Assembly: GCF_002251245.1 (NCBI RefSeq)
Contig: NZ_NPJG01000123.1
Coordinates: forward strand, 1-64,000
From: Prevotella sp. P5-92
GTDB taxonomy: Bacteria > Bacteroidota > Bacteroidia > Bacteroidales > Bacteroidaceae
Reading direction: 5' to 3'
Length of the DNA: 64,000 nt
Made by a program: the position numbers and the translations under genes. The stretch's first letter is position 1. The number at the start of each line of letters is the position of its first letter. Positions 9,077 through 18,696 of this stretch are shown here, piece after piece. The notes below the pieces were generated by a model that saw nothing but the letters and a program-made list of their open reading frames with translations, searched no databases and was not told where the DNA came from.

Positions 9077-9888
9077 ACGTAAAGCATATCATACTTACCA
9101 TCGCCTTCGTGCTCGTGTCGATAAGCGGCAAGGCACAATGTGGCATAGAGAACACCGCCTTCAAGTCGGGCGAGTATCTCTCTTACGACCTTTACTTCAA
9201 CTGGAAGTTTGTATGGGTAAAAGTGGGAACGGCATCGATGAGTACCGTACAGTCAAGATATAAGGGAAAGAGCGCATGGCGCAGTAGTCTCACCACACGT
9301 AGCAACAGCAAGCTCGACAAGGTGTTCACCCTTCGCGACACGCTCCTCTCATACTGCACACAAGACCTCGCCCCACTCTACTTCCGCAAAGGAGCTCGTG
9401 AGGGCGACCGTTACTACGTGGACGAGATATGGTACAGCTATCCCAAGAACAATAACTGCCACCTTAAGCAGCACAGAATTGAACATAGCGGCGAGCATGT
9501 GTGGAAAGAGTCTGAATATCAAGACTGTATCTACGACATGATGAGCATCTTCCTGCGTGCAAGAAACTTCGACGCGAGCAAGTTTACCATCGGGGAAAAC
9601 GTGCCAATGCCGATAAGCGACGCCAAGCGTCTGTCAAACTCCTGGCTGAAATACCAAGGCAAGGAGACGTTTGAGATGGAAGACACGAAGCAGAAGTTCC
9701 GTTGTCTCGTCTTCTCGTTTATTGAGCGCGAGGACGGCAAGAACCACGAACTCATCCGTTTCTATGTCACCGACGATGCCAACCATATCCCCGTCCGTCT
9801 CGACATGTTCCTTAGCTTCGGCTCTGCCAAGGCTTTCCTCAAGGGATATAAGGGAGTGAGAAACCCCATGAAGGCATTGATAAAATGA
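9073..9888 (+). CDS. DUF3108 periplasmic protein
   Basis: 271 residues with a cleavable signal peptide (MNVKHIILTIAFVLVSISGKAQ). The body matches the DUF3108 pattern: FKSGEYLSYDLYFNWKFVWV near the start, then a beta-rich fold like that of LolA-type or sugar-binding envelope proteins, ending HIPVRLDMFLSFGSAKAFL. Function is unknown. It overlaps the lipoprotein gene by ATGA, which suggests the two act together in the envelope. miaB starts 18 nt later and is probably read from the same message. Confidence 0.8.
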   Translation: MNVKHIILTIAFVLVSISGKAQCGIENTAFKSGEYLSYDLYFNWKFVWVKVGTASMSTVQSRYKGKSAWRSSLTTRSNSKLDKVFTLRDTLLSYCTQDLAPLYFRKGAREGDRYYVDEIWYSYPKNNNCHLKQHRIEHSGEHVWKESEYQDCIYDMMSIFLRARNFDASKFTIGENVPMPISDAKRLSNSWLKYQGKETFEMEDTKQKFRCLVFSFIEREDGKNHELIRFYVTDDANHIPVRLDMFLSFGSAKAFLKGYKGVRNPMKALIK

Positions 9889-9905
9889 CGACAAACTGAT
9901 TGTAT

Positions 9906-11231
9906 ATGAAGAAACTATATATAGAAACATACGGATGCCAGATGAACGTCGCCGACTCGGAAGTAGTGGCGTCGGTGATGAAGATGGCTGGTTACGACAC
10001 ATGCGACAACGTGGGCGAGGCAGACGCCATCTTCCTCAACACTTGTTCGGTACGCGACAACGCTGAACAAAAGATCTATAACCGGCTCGACACCCTCAAC
10101 GCTGAAAGGAAGAAAGGCAGGAAGCTGATAATAGGTGTGTTAGGATGCATGGCAGAGAGAGTGAAGGAAGACCTGCTCGAAAACCATCATGCAGACCTCG
10201 TGGCAGGACCTGACGCCTATCTCTCCCTACCCGACCTCATAGCTCAGGCAGAGACAGGACATAAGGCCATAAACATCGAACTGTCAACATCAGAGACGTA
10301 CAAAGATATCGTACCGCAGCGTATCCACGGTGCGAAGATAGGCGGTTTTGTGAGCATCATGCGCGGCTGCAACAACTTCTGCCACTACTGCATTGTGCCT
10401 TATACAAGAGGACGGGAACGAAGCCGCGACGTAGAGAGCGTCTTGCGCGAAGTACGCGACCTCAACAACCGCGGATTCAAGGACGTGACACTGCTTGGAC
10501 AGAACGTCAACTCATACTCGTTTACTAACGAACAGACAGGCACAACGATAGATTTCCCGGCTTTATTGCGCCGCGTGGCAGAAGAGGTGCCCGAGATGCG
10601 AATACGTTTCACCACCTCACACCCAAAGGACATGAGCGACGAGACACTCCGCGTGATAGCCAAGATGCCCAACATCTGCAAACATATACATCTCCCGGTA
10701 CAGAGCGGCAGCAACCGCATACTAAAACTCATGAACCGCAAATACACACTCGAGTGGTATCTCGACCGTGTAGCTGCAATAAGGCGCATCATCCCCGACT
10801 GCGGCCTCTCTACCGACATCTTTGTGGGATATCACAGTGAGACAGAGGAAGACCACCAGATGTCGCTTGACCTGATGCGCAAAGTGGGCTACGACTCTGC
10901 CTTTATGTTCAAATATAGCGAACGTCCTGGCACTTATGCCTCAAAACACCTACCCGACGACGTTGCCGAAGACGTGAAGATAAGACGTCTCAACGAACTG
11001 ATACAGGTTCAGACGGAGATGTCGGCAATAGCCAACAAGCGCGATGAGGGCAAGACTTTTGAGGTGCTGGTAGAAGGATACAGCAAACGCTCACGTGAAC
11101 AACTCTGCGGACGCACCGAACAAAACAAGATGGTGGTGTTTGACAAAGGCAATCACCATATCGGCGAGAAGGTGATGGTAAAGATCACCTCCAGTTCAAG
11201 CGCCACACTTCTGGGAGAAGAAGTGAGATAA
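9906..11231 (+). CDS. miaB: tRNA-2-methylthio-N6-dimethylallyladenosine synthase MiaB
   Basis: A radical-SAM methylthiotransferase that adds the methylthio group at A37 of tRNAs reading codons that start with U. The N-terminal UPF0004 domain has its three cluster cysteines at C11 (YGCQMN), C47 (NTCSVR) and C81 (LGCMAE). The radical-SAM cysteines are C155, C159 and C162 in RGCNNFCHYC. A TRAM domain closes the protein, ending SSSSATLLGEEV. Length 442 is normal for MiaB. The ATG at 9906 is preferred over the in-frame ATG at 9900 because MKKLYIETYGCQMN is the family start. Confidence 0.95.
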   Translation: MKKLYIETYGCQMNVADSEVVASVMKMAGYDTCDNVGEADAIFLNTCSVRDNAEQKIYNRLDTLNAERKKGRKLIIGVLGCMAERVKEDLLENHHADLVAGPDAYLSLPDLIAQAETGHKAINIELSTSETYKDIVPQRIHGAKIGGFVSIMRGCNNFCHYCIVPYTRGRERSRDVESVLREVRDLNNRGFKDVTLLGQNVNSYSFTNEQTGTTIDFPALLRRVAEEVPEMRIRFTTSHPKDMSDETLRVIAKMPNICKHIHLPVQSGSNRILKLMNRKYTLEWYLDRVAAIRRIIPDCGLSTDIFVGYHSETEEDHQMSLDLMRKVGYDSAFMFKYSERPGTYASKHLPDDVAEDVKIRRLNELIQVQTEMSAIANKRDEGKTFEVLVEGYSKRSREQLCGRTEQNKMVVFDKGNHHIGEKVMVKITSSSSATLLGEEVR

Positions 11232-11291
11232 AAGGGAGAAGGCATAAAGAAGAAAGATACTGTAAAACAGAATGTAAGAAAGAAAAGACAG

Positions 11292-13124
11292 ATGAAAGAG
11301 TTTATACGTGTATTAAGGCGTTTTGTTCCTCCATACAAGAGATACCTGATATGGTCGGTGGTGTTTAACATCCTATCAGCCATACTTAATATCTTCTCTT
11401 TTATGGCTATCATTCCCATATTGCAGATCCTCTTCCAAACTGACGGCTCAAACACTCCACAACAGCTGGTTGAGATGAGATGGGACAATCTCCAGGAGGC
11501 ATTCTCAAACAATGCCAACTACTATATAGGACAACTCATAGCCGATATAGGACCTACAACCACACTTCTCGTCATAGGACTCTTTCTTGCCTTTATGACA
11601 TTCTTGAAGACAGGCGCCTACTTCCTGTCGTCAGCCACTATAATACCCATACGCACCGGCGTGGTACGCGATATTCGCAACCAGCTTTACCGCAAGATAA
11701 CCTCGCTGCCCTTGGGATTCTTCTCGGAAGAACGCAAAGGAGACATTATCGCCCGTATGAGCGGCGACGTGGCTGAGGTGGAGAACTCCATAATGTCGTC
11801 GCTCGACATGCTGTTTAAAAACCCTGTGCTCATCGTTGCTTATTTCACTACACTCATCGTCATTTCATGGCAACTGACACTCTTCACACTCGTGTTCGTT
11901 CCCGTGATGGGATGGTTTATGGGCATGGTGGGACGCAAACTGAAGCAAAACTCCATAAAGGCACAAGCCCTATGGAGCGACACCATGAGCCAGGTGGAAG
12001 AGACGCTTGGTGGACTACGCATCATCAAAGCCTTCTGTGCTGAGAAAAAGATGAATGCGAGATTCGACAGCATAAACAGCCAATATCGCAACGACATCAT
12101 GCGGGTAAACATTCGCCAACAGATGGCTCATCCCATGAGCGAATTTCTTGGCACCGTGATGATAGTCATTGTATTATGGTTCGGAGGCATACTCGTACTC
12201 TCTGGCGACACATCACTCTCAGGCCCAACGTTCATCTATTATCTCGTCATGCTCTACAGCATCATCAACCCGCTGAAAGAGTTTTCCAAGGCAGGATATA
12301 ATATACCCAAAGGACTCGCCTCCATGGAGCGCATAGACAAGATTCTGAATGCGGAAAACGATATTAAGGAAAAGAATGACCCCAAACCGATAAAGGCCTT
12401 TGAACACAAGATAGAGTTCCGCAACGTGTCGTTCAGATACGACAAGAAATGGGTGCTCAGACATATTAACCTGACGATAGAGAAGGGAAAGACCGTGGCA
12501 TTAGTGGGACAGAGCGGAGGCGGCAAATCGACCCTCGTCGATCTTATTCCACGATACTACGACGTGCAGGAAGGCGAGGTGCTCATCGATGGCATCAACG
12601 TCAAGGACCTCGGCATCCACGACCTTCGCAGCCTCATCGGCAACGTTAACCAAGAGGCCATACTGTTCAACGACTCGTTCAGAAACAATATCACCTTCGG
12701 CGTTGAAGGAGCCACAGACCAACAGGTAGAAGAAGCGGCACGCATAGCCAACGCCTACGATTTCATCATGGAATCGGAAGACAAGATGAACACAAATATT
12801 GGCGACCGAGGAAGTCGTCTCTCTGGAGGACAACGACAACGCATAAGCATAGCCAGGGCAATACTGAAAAACCCGCCAATACTCATTCTCGACGAGGCCA
12901 CGTCAGCCCTCGACACCGAGAGCGAGCGACTCGTGCAAGACGCATTGGAGAAACTCATGAAGACACGCACCACGGTGGCTATAGCCCATCGTCTATCCAC
13001 AATAAAGAGCGCCGACGAGATTTGCGTCATCCATGAGGGAACGATAGTAGAGCGAGGCAGTCACGAGGAACTGCTCGCCCTCAACGGCTACTACAAACGT
13101 CTCAACGACATGCAGAGCCTATAA
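11292..13124 (+). CDS. MsbA-like ABC exporter (fused permease and ATPase)
   Basis: 610 residues with an N-terminal six-helix ABC membrane domain (about 15-320) and a C-terminal ATPase. Walker A GQSGGGKST is at 406-414, the signature is LSGGQRQR, Walker B with D-loop is ILILDEATSALD, and the switch His is in IAHRLSTIK. This layout is that of homodimeric exporters of the MsbA/lipid-flippase type. Lipid A-core export is a reasonable inference in a Gram-negative organism but cannot be separated from multidrug export by sequence. The gene follows miaB by 60 nt with no visible terminator between. Confidence 0.88.
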   Translation: MKEFIRVLRRFVPPYKRYLIWSVVFNILSAILNIFSFMAIIPILQILFQTDGSNTPQQLVEMRWDNLQEAFSNNANYYIGQLIADIGPTTTLLVIGLFLAFMTFLKTGAYFLSSATIIPIRTGVVRDIRNQLYRKITSLPLGFFSEERKGDIIARMSGDVAEVENSIMSSLDMLFKNPVLIVAYFTTLIVISWQLTLFTLVFVPVMGWFMGMVGRKLKQNSIKAQALWSDTMSQVEETLGGLRIIKAFCAEKKMNARFDSINSQYRNDIMRVNIRQQMAHPMSEFLGTVMIVIVLWFGGILVLSGDTSLSGPTFIYYLVMLYSIINPLKEFSKAGYNIPKGLASMERIDKILNAENDIKEKNDPKPIKAFEHKIEFRNVSFRYDKKWVLRHINLTIEKGKTVALVGQSGGGKSTLVDLIPRYYDVQEGEVLIDGINVKDLGIHDLRSLIGNVNQEAILFNDSFRNNITFGVEGATDQQVEEAARIANAYDFIMESEDKMNTNIGDRGSRLSGGQRQRISIARAILKNPPILILDEATSALDTESERLVQDALEKLMKTRTTVAIAHRLSTIKSADEICVIHEGTIVERGSHEELLALNGYYKRLNDMQSL

Positions 13125-13188
13125 GGAGAGATATGATAATAAAAGTTAATAAAGAAACACAAAAAGCACATCATCTGCAGTAAATCAT

Positions 13189-13196
13189 TAACTTTG
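13189..13196 (+). promoter_or_regulatory. Promoter -7 box of metK
   Basis: TAACTTTG, followed by CAGACC, 41 nt before the metK ATG. No good TTTG is seen at -33. No SAM riboswitch fold was recognised in the short leader. Confidence 0.6.
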
Positions 13197-13237
13197 CAGA
13201 CCAATTATACAATTTAACAATTAAATTATTTACAAGT

Positions 13238-14494
13238 ATGTCATACCTATTCTCATCAGAGTCAGTCTCTGAAGGACATCCCGACAAGGTGGCCGACCAA
13301 ATATCGGACGCCATCCTAGACCAGTTCCTGGCCTACGACGAAAAGGCACGTGTGGCTTGCGAAACATTCGTGACCACCGGCCAGGTAGTGATAATGGGCG
13401 AAGTGAGCAGCAAGGTGTATATCGACCTGCAGACCATTGCCCGCAATACAATAAAACGTATAGGATACACAAAAGCCGAATATCAGTTCGACGGCAACTC
13501 GTGTGGTATCCTCAGCGCTATCCACGAACAGAGTGGCGACATCAACCGCGGAGTTGATCGCGAGGAGGAAGAGGAACAGGGAGCCGGCGACCAGGGAATG
13601 ATGTTCGGATATGCCACCAACGAGACCGACAGCTTCATGCCTGTCTCGCTCGACATTGCACATCTGTTGATGACCACTCTCGCCGAGATACGCAAGGAGG
13701 GCAAGCTGATGACCTACCTTCGTCCAGACTCTAAGAGCCAGGTGACAGTACAATACAGCGATGAAGGCATACCAGAGCGCATCGACACCATCGTGGTTTC
13801 AACACAACACGACGAATTTGCCGACGACGACACTATGCTTGCAAAGATACGCGAAGACGTCATCAATATCCTTATCCCACGGGCAAAGGCAAAGATAACA
13901 AACGAAAAAGTGCTTAAACTCTTTGGCAACGACATAAAGTACTACGTGAATCCAACGGGAAAATTCGTCATCGGAGGACCACACGGAGACACTGGCCTTA
14001 CAGGACGCAAGATAATCGTTGACACCTATGGAGGCAAGGGAGCACATGGTGGTGGAGCCTTCAGCGGAAAAGACTCAAGCAAGGTGGACCGCTCAGCTGC
14101 CTACGCTGCACGCCACATAGCCAAGAACATGGTGGCAGCTGGTGTGGCCGACGAGATGCTCGTTCAGATAAGCTATGCCATCGGTGTGGCCAAGCCAATG
14201 AATATCTACGTCAATACTTACGGACGTAGCCGTGTGGCAATGAGCGACGGAGAGATAGCCAAGAGGATTGAGACACTCTTCGACCTTCGTCCAAAGGCTA
14301 TTGAACGCCGCCTGAAACTGCGCCAACCGATGTTCAGCGAGACAGCAGCCTATGGCCACATGGGACGCAAGTGTGAGATAATCAAGAAGACCTTCACAAG
14401 CCATTACCATGAGACAAAGACCATCGACGTAGAACTGTTTACATGGGAGAAACTCGACTGTGTCGATATGATAAAGAAGAATTTTAATCTTTAG
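13238..14494 (+). CDS. metK: S-adenosylmethionine synthase
   Basis: Makes S-adenosylmethionine from ATP and methionine; soluble homotetramer in the family. The sequence opens [20 protein letters not shown], carries the acidic loop insert [20 protein letters not shown], and has the conserved [20 protein letters not shown] and [19 protein letters not shown]. The 418 residues include a somewhat longer N-terminal third, as is usual in Bacteroidetes. It is monocistronic: promoter upstream and a strong hairpin directly downstream. Confidence 0.97.
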   Translation: MSYLFSSESVSEGHPDKVADQISDAILDQFLAYDEKARVACETFVTTGQVVIMGEVSSKVYIDLQTIARNTIKRIGYTKAEYQFDGNSCGILSAIHEQSGDINRGVDREEEEEQGAGDQGMMFGYATNETDSFMPVSLDIAHLLMTTLAEIRKEGKLMTYLRPDSKSQVTVQYSDEGIPERIDTIVVSTQHDEFADDDTMLAKIREDVINILIPRAKAKITNEKVLKLFGNDIKYYVNPTGKFVIGGPHGDTGLTGRKIIVDTYGGKGAHGGGAFSGKDSSKVDRSAAYAARHIAKNMVAAGVADEMLVQISYAIGVAKPMNIYVNTYGRSRVAMSDGEIAKRIETLFDLRPKAIERRLKLRQPMFSETAAYGHMGRKCEIIKKTFTSHYHETKTIDVELFTWEKLDCVDMIKKNFNL

Positions 14495-14503
14495 TATTCT
14501 ATC

Positions 14504-14536
14504 GTTGGCAAGCTGGCGCACAACCAGCTTGCCAAC
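14504..14536 (+). terminator. Perfect 13-bp hairpin after metK
   Basis: Stem 14504-14516 with 14524-14536 and a 7-nt loop, perfectly paired. There is no U run after it, so it could be a processing or stabilising structure, or a weak terminator. It lies only 12 nt before the next ATG and could also hinder translation of that gene. Confidence 0.6.
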
Positions 14537-14547
14537 TATATATCATC

Positions 14548-15564
14548 ATGCAGCAGGATACAACATCAACAATACAGCAAACGCCATCGCCCGAGGCAAT
14601 TCAGGCACAACGACCAGCAAAACCACAGCATCCTTATCAGGTGCTGAGGATGCTGCCCAAGGATGCTACGCCTGCCCAACAAGACTCCGCCATACAGGCC
14701 ACCTTCCAACCGAAACCCATCCGCTACAGCTCACGTCCCGACACTTTGCACATCCCCGGTCACGAGATAGGCAAGAGCATTCGCGACGTAAGTCTTCCGA
14801 AATACTATAAAGAGACCTTCTTCTCAAAAAACAGCCTCCTCCATCCCGAGATAGCAGGAGGACGCTATGGCGTGGCCGGCGACCCCGTGCCCTATACCGT
14901 AAAGAGCGACGACACGATATCGCTGCTACTCATCGTCAGTTTCATCATCGCCACCATCTCATTCTCGCGGTCAAAGCACTTCCTTGCACGTCAGACAAAG
15001 AGCTTCTTTTACGTCTCACACCGCGAGAGCAGCATAAGCGAGACACTTAACGAGATACGCTTTCAAGTGTTTCTTGTCGGTCTGGCATGTCTTTTATGGG
15101 CGCTTCTGCAGTATTTCTATACCATCCACTACGTCAGCACCACGTTCGTCCTAAGCTCACAATATCATCTCATAGCCATATATTTCGCCATGAACACAGG
15201 TTACTTTGCCACACGTAGCCTTTTGTATTCAATAGTTAACAACGTGTTTTTCGGGAGAAAAAAGAATTTACAATGGCAAAAGACATTACTGTTTCTCACA
15301 GCTATTGAGGGAGTGCTGATATTCCCGGCCGCGATACTTCAGTCATACTTTGAAGTTCCTATAGAACACGTGACAATATACGCTCTTTCGATAGTCATTT
15401 TAGTTAAATTACTGACATTTTATAAGACTTATACAATCTTTTTTCATCAAACTCGCCTTTTTTTCCAAATAATTTTGTACTTTTGCGCTCTCGAAATGGT
15501 GCCAACCGCAGCTTTTTGGGGTGCACTGGCAATAACTGGTAACTATTTGAAAATAAATTTTTAG
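14548..15564 (+). CDS. DUF4271 membrane protein
   Basis: 338 residues. The first about 125 are hydrophilic and Gln/Pro-rich (MQQDTTSTIQQ, PKDATPAQQD). Six or so membrane segments follow from TISLLLIVSFIIATISF near residue 130 to the end. The pattern SFFYVSHRESSISETLNEIR followed by helices, and the ending GNYLKINF, fit the Bacteroidetes DUF4271 family. Function is unknown. It always seems to sit just before hemD in this phylum (recalled family context), as here, 6 nt away. Confidence 0.8.
   Translation: MQQDTTSTIQQTPSPEAIQAQRPAKPQHPYQVLRMLPKDATPAQQDSAIQATFQPKPIRYSSRPDTLHIPGHEIGKSIRDVSLPKYYKETFFSKNSLLHPEIAGGRYGVAGDPVPYTVKSDDTISLLLIVSFIIATISFSRSKHFLARQTKSFFYVSHRESSISETLNEIRFQVFLVGLACLLWALLQYFYTIHYVSTTFVLSSQYHLIAIYFAMNTGYFATRSLLYSIVNNVFFGRKKNLQWQKTLLFLTAIEGVLIFPAAILQSYFEVPIEHVTIYALSIVILVKLLTFYKTYTIFFHQTRLFFQIILYFCALEMVPTAAFWGALAITGNYLKINF
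15478..15485 (+). promoter_or_regulatory. Promoter inside the DUF4271 gene, for hemD
   Basis: TACTTTTG, followed by CGCTC, lies within the 3' end of the DUF4271 coding region, 85 nt before the hemD ATG. It would let hemD and the genes after it be read separately. No clear -33 box. Confidence 0.5.
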
Positions 15565-15570
15565 GACAAG

Positions 15571-16323
15571 ATGATTAAAAAGATTTTGGTTTCACAACCA
15601 AAGCCAACAAGCGAGAAATCACCGTATTTCGCCATCGCTGAACGTTTTGACGTGGAACTGGTGTTTCGTCCATTCATCAAGGTAGAAGGACTGACATCCA
15701 AGGAATTTCGCCAGCAGAAGGTGAGCATAGCCGACTATACGGCTATCGTGTTCACGTCGCGTCATGCTATCGACCATTTCTTCAAGCTGTGCAAAGAACT
15801 GAGAGTGAACATCTCCGAGGACATGAAGTATTTCTGTGTCACAGAAGCCATATCCCTGTACATTCAGAAGTATGTCCCATACCGCAAGCGCAAGATCTTC
15901 TTCGGTTCTACAGGAAAGGTGGCCGATATGTTGCCTCAGATGGTGAAACACAAGACTGAGAGATATCTTGTACCGATGAGCGATGTACATAACGACGAGA
16001 TACGCGATTTACTCGACTCTAAGAATCTCAAGCATACGGAATGTGTGATGTATCGTACAGTAAGCAACGACTTCACGGAAGAGGAAGTAAAGAACTTCGA
16101 CTACGATATGCTCGTCTTCTTCAGCCCTGTCGGCGTTGACGCTCTGGTGAAGAACTTCCCCGACTTCAAGCAGAAAGATATTGCCATCGCATCCTTTGGA
16201 CCTGCAACGGCACGCGCTGTGAAAGAAGCTGGCTTAAGACTTGACCTTGAGGCACCGACAGAGAAATATCCGTCAATGACTGGAGCTCTTCAACACTATC
16301 TCCTCGAGCACGAAGAGGAATAA
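15571..16323 (+). CDS. hemD: Uroporphyrinogen-III synthase
   Basis: Closes and inverts the D ring of hydroxymethylbilane in tetrapyrrole synthesis. The 250-residue protein has the two-lobed HemD pattern: ILVSQPKP at the start, TAIVFTSRHAIDHFF in lobe one, FFSPVGVDALVKNFPDF and IASFGPATARAVKEAG in lobe two, and the family ending EKYPSMTGAL. HemD sequences diverge widely, so the call rests on these blocks and the length. No other heme genes are nearby. rnpA follows after 19 nt. Confidence 0.8.
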   Translation: MIKKILVSQPKPTSEKSPYFAIAERFDVELVFRPFIKVEGLTSKEFRQQKVSIADYTAIVFTSRHAIDHFFKLCKELRVNISEDMKYFCVTEAISLYIQKYVPYRKRKIFFGSTGKVADMLPQMVKHKTERYLVPMSDVHNDEIRDLLDSKNLKHTECVMYRTVSNDFTEEEVKNFDYDMLVFFSPVGVDALVKNFPDFKQKDIAIASFGPATARAVKEAGLRLDLEAPTEKYPSMTGALQHYLLEHEEE

Positions 16324-16342
16324 GTCAAACAAGCAGTATAAT

Positions 16343-16789
16343 ATGACAACATCTGAAAGACCATGCATGTCATTTCCGAAAAAAGAGCGTATTACGAGTA
16401 AGAAACTCGTCGAGCAGCTCTTTTGTGGCACAAACCGCTCTATGGTGGCCTTCCCAATAAGAATGGTGTATATGCCGACAAAAGCCATTGACGTGCCTGT
16501 GCAGGTGTTGACAAGTGTCTCAAAACGCCATTTCAAACACGCTGTAAAACGAAACAGGGTGAAAAGGCAGATAAGGGAAGCATACAGAAAGACGAGAAAC
16601 AGCTTCGTTGAAAGCATTGCAAATACCGACAATCACTATGCCGTGGCTTTCATCTATCTGGCCGACGACATTAAGAGTTCGGACGTCATCGATGGATGTA
16701 TCGACAGACTGATGAAAAGGCTTGGTGAAAAGATTGCTCATGAAAGAGAAGTTGAAAAAGGGGACGTCAAAGCCAATGAAGGTTGTTAA
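16343..16789 (+). CDS. rnpA: Ribonuclease P protein component
   Basis: Basic protein partner of the RNase P RNA in tRNA 5' maturation. [17 protein letters not shown] near the start and the RNR block [14 protein letters not shown] are diagnostic. An ATG at 16367 (MSFPKKER) is an equally good start and would give 140 residues. The ATG at 16343 is kept because it is 19 nt after hemD. The 3' end overlaps yidD, an rnpA-yidD pairing common in bacteria; rpmH is absent here. Confidence 0.92.
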   Translation: MTTSERPCMSFPKKERITSKKLVEQLFCGTNRSMVAFPIRMVYMPTKAIDVPVQVLTSVSKRHFKHAVKRNRVKRQIREAYRKTRNSFVESIANTDNHYAVAFIYLADDIKSSDVIDGCIDRLMKRLGEKIAHEREVEKGDVKANEGC

Positions 16790-17015
16790 GGTAATATCAG
16801 CTATCCTATCCTGGCTCTTGCTCCTGCCCATCCTCTTCTATCAGAGATGCATCACACCGTTCACTCCACCGAGCTGCCGCTTCACTCCCACATGTTCGGA
16901 ATACGCGCGGCAAGCCATCAGGAAACACGGACCGTTTAAAGGCCTTTACCTTGCCGTATGGCGCATACTGAGATGCAATCCTTGGGGTGGTAGCGGATAT
17001 GACCCTGTCCCATAG
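16740..17015 (+). CDS. yidD: Membrane protein insertion efficiency factor YidD
   Basis: A small membrane-associated helper of the YidC/Sec insertion route. The core [20 protein letters not shown], then YARQAI, and [14 protein letters not shown] at the end are the family hallmarks. The start is uncertain: ATG at 16740 (91 aa) or 16776 (MKVVKVISA, 79 aa, the usual length). Either start overlaps rnpA in another frame. Confidence 0.92.
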   Translation: MKEKLKKGTSKPMKVVKVISAILSWLLLLPILFYQRCITPFTPPSCRFTPTCSEYARQAIRKHGPFKGLYLAVWRILRCNPWGGSGYDPVP

Positions 17016-17082
17016 ACAACAAAAGACGACACATGTCGTATATAAAAAATAGGAAACAAGAACTTTGTAATATATATAAGTC

Positions 17083-18378
17083 GTGAAGAATTTTATCGAA
17101 GAACTGAAATGGCGTGGAATGTTGGCGCAGATCATGCCAGGAACAGAAGAGCTGCTCCAGAAAGAGATGGTGACAGCTTATCTCGGCACAGACCCTACTG
17201 CCGACTCACTCCACATAGGTCACCTTTGTGGTATAATGATGCTGCGCCATCTTCAGCATTGCGGACATAAACCAATCATCCTGGTGGGCGGTGCCACAGG
17301 TATGATCGGCGACCCGTCGGGAAAAAGCCAGGAGCGTAACCTCCTCAACGACGAGACACTCCGCCACAATCAAGAGTGCATAAAGAATCAGGTGGCAAAG
17401 TTCCTCGATTTCGATACCGACGCTCCCAACCGTGCAGAGATGGTCAACAACTACGACTGGATGAAGAACTTCACCTTCCTCGATTTCGCACGTGAGGTAG
17501 GAAAGCACATCACTGTCAACTATATGATGGCAAAGGAGAGCGTTCAGCAGCGACTGAATGGCACTGCACGCGACGGACTGTCGTTCACCGAGTTCACATA
17601 CCAGCTGCTCCAAGGATACGACTTCTTGTATCTGTACCAGCATAAGGGCTGTAAATTGCAGTTGGGTGGCAACGACCAATGGGGAAACATGACCACAGGT
17701 ACGGAACTAATCCGCCGCACCTTAGGCAACGAGGTAGAGACATTCGCCCTCACCTGTCCTCTCATCACCAAGTCTGACGGCAAGAAATTTGGTAAGACAG
17801 AGTCTGGCAATATTTGGCTCGATCCGAAACGCACCACTCCATACAAGTTCTACCAGTTCTGGCTCAACGTAAGCGACGACGATGCTGAACGCTATATCAA
17901 GATCTTCACAAGCCTCGACAAGGCAACTATCGACACCCTTGTTGAAGAGCACAAACAAGATCCTGGCCGTCGCCTGCTACAGAAGCGTCTTGCCGAAGAG
18001 ACAACCGTCCTCGTACACTCCCAAGAGGCTCTCGACATGGCTATCGAAGCAAGTAATATCCTGTTTGGCAAATCTACCAAGGAGTCGCTTCTGAAACTTG
18101 ACGAACAGACCCTTCTCGACATCTTCGACGGCGTGCCACACTTCAATGTGACAGCCGACCAACTGGGTCAGCCTGCGGTAGAGATACTTACTCAGACAGC
18201 ACCTGTATTCTCCAGCAAGGGAGAGATGCGCAAGATGGTTCAAGGCGGTGGAGTATCGCTCAATAAGGAGAAGCTCGCAGCCTTCGACCGTGTCATCACT
18301 TCCGATGACCTTATCGATGGAAAATACCTTCTTGTGCAGCGCGGAAAGAAGAATTACTACCTAATTACGGTAAAATAA
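17083..18378 (+). CDS. tyrS: Tyrosyl-tRNA synthetase
   Basis: Charges tRNA-Tyr. Class I signatures are the HIGH form LHIGHLCG near residue 45 and the KMSKS form KFGKTESG near residue 228. Tyrosine-binding elements such as [11 protein letters not shown] and LGGNDQWGN are present. An S4-like RNA-binding domain ends the protein ([15 protein letters not shown]). The start is a GTG at 17083 giving [20 protein letters not shown], which matches the family start; the first ATG (17119) would cut off conserved residues. Confidence 0.96.
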   Translation: MKNFIEELKWRGMLAQIMPGTEELLQKEMVTAYLGTDPTADSLHIGHLCGIMMLRHLQHCGHKPIILVGGATGMIGDPSGKSQERNLLNDETLRHNQECIKNQVAKFLDFDTDAPNRAEMVNNYDWMKNFTFLDFAREVGKHITVNYMMAKESVQQRLNGTARDGLSFTEFTYQLLQGYDFLYLYQHKGCKLQLGGNDQWGNMTTGTELIRRTLGNEVETFALTCPLITKSDGKKFGKTESGNIWLDPKRTTPYKFYQFWLNVSDDDAERYIKIFTSLDKATIDTLVEEHKQDPGRRLLQKRLAEETTVLVHSQEALDMAIEASNILFGKSTKESLLKLDEQTLLDIFDGVPHFNVTADQLGQPAVEILTQTAPVFSSKGEMRKMVQGGGVSLNKEKLAAFDRVITSDDLIDGKYLLVQRGKKNYYLITVK

Positions 18379-18397
18379 TAAAAAAAACCGCGAAAAA

Positions 18398-18429
18398 TTT
18401 GGTAGTGGAGCAAAAAACCAGTACCTTTG
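18398..18429 (+). promoter_or_regulatory. Promoter of tRNA-Gln
   Basis: TTTG at 18398-18401 and TACCTTTG at 18422-18429 with exactly 20 nt between; the tRNA begins 20 nt after the -7 box. A textbook match. Confidence 0.85.
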
Positions 18430-18449
18430 CACCCGAAATAACTGAGGAT

Positions 18450-18523
18450 TGGACCATGGTGTAATGGTAACACTACAGGTTTTGGTTCTGTCATTATGGG
18501 TTCGAGTCCCGTTGGTCCAACCA
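18450..18523 (+). tRNA. tRNA-Gln (anticodon TTG)
   Basis: Full cloverleaf: 7-bp acceptor stem (18450-18456 with 18513-18519), D arm, anticodon stem ACAGG/TCTGT with loop TTTTGGT giving anticodon TTG, T arm GGGTTCGAGTCCC, discriminator A and an encoded CCA at 18521-18523. It has its own promoter and terminator. Confidence 0.95.
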
Positions 18524-18527
18524 TCCG

Positions 18528-18560
18528 AAAGGCTGTACGCAGACGCCGTACAGCCTTTTT
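18528..18560 (+). terminator. Rho-independent terminator after tRNA-Gln
   Basis: Stem AAAGGCTGTACG (18528-18539) with CGTACAGCCTTT (18546-18557), then a run of T. It starts 5 nt after the tRNA. Confidence 0.9.
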
Positions 18561-18604
18561 TCTACTTAAAAATAAGTAAAAACAGGAAAATAATCGTATT
18601 TTAT

Positions 18605-18635
18605 TTTGTGAAGGAGATATTTTGCATTATCTTTG
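18605..18635 (+). promoter_or_regulatory. Promoter of kduI-kduD
   Basis: TTTG at 18605-18608 and TATCTTTG at 18628-18635, 19 nt apart, 62 nt before the kduI ATG. Confidence 0.8.
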
Positions 18636-18696
18636 CACACGATTATCATCACCAAAAAGAAAAGAAAAGCAAATCAAATAAAAAACAAACATAGTT

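Noticed and set aside
13125..13237. SAM riboswitch before metK
   Set aside because: The leader after the promoter is only about 35 nt and shows no aptamer-like pairing.
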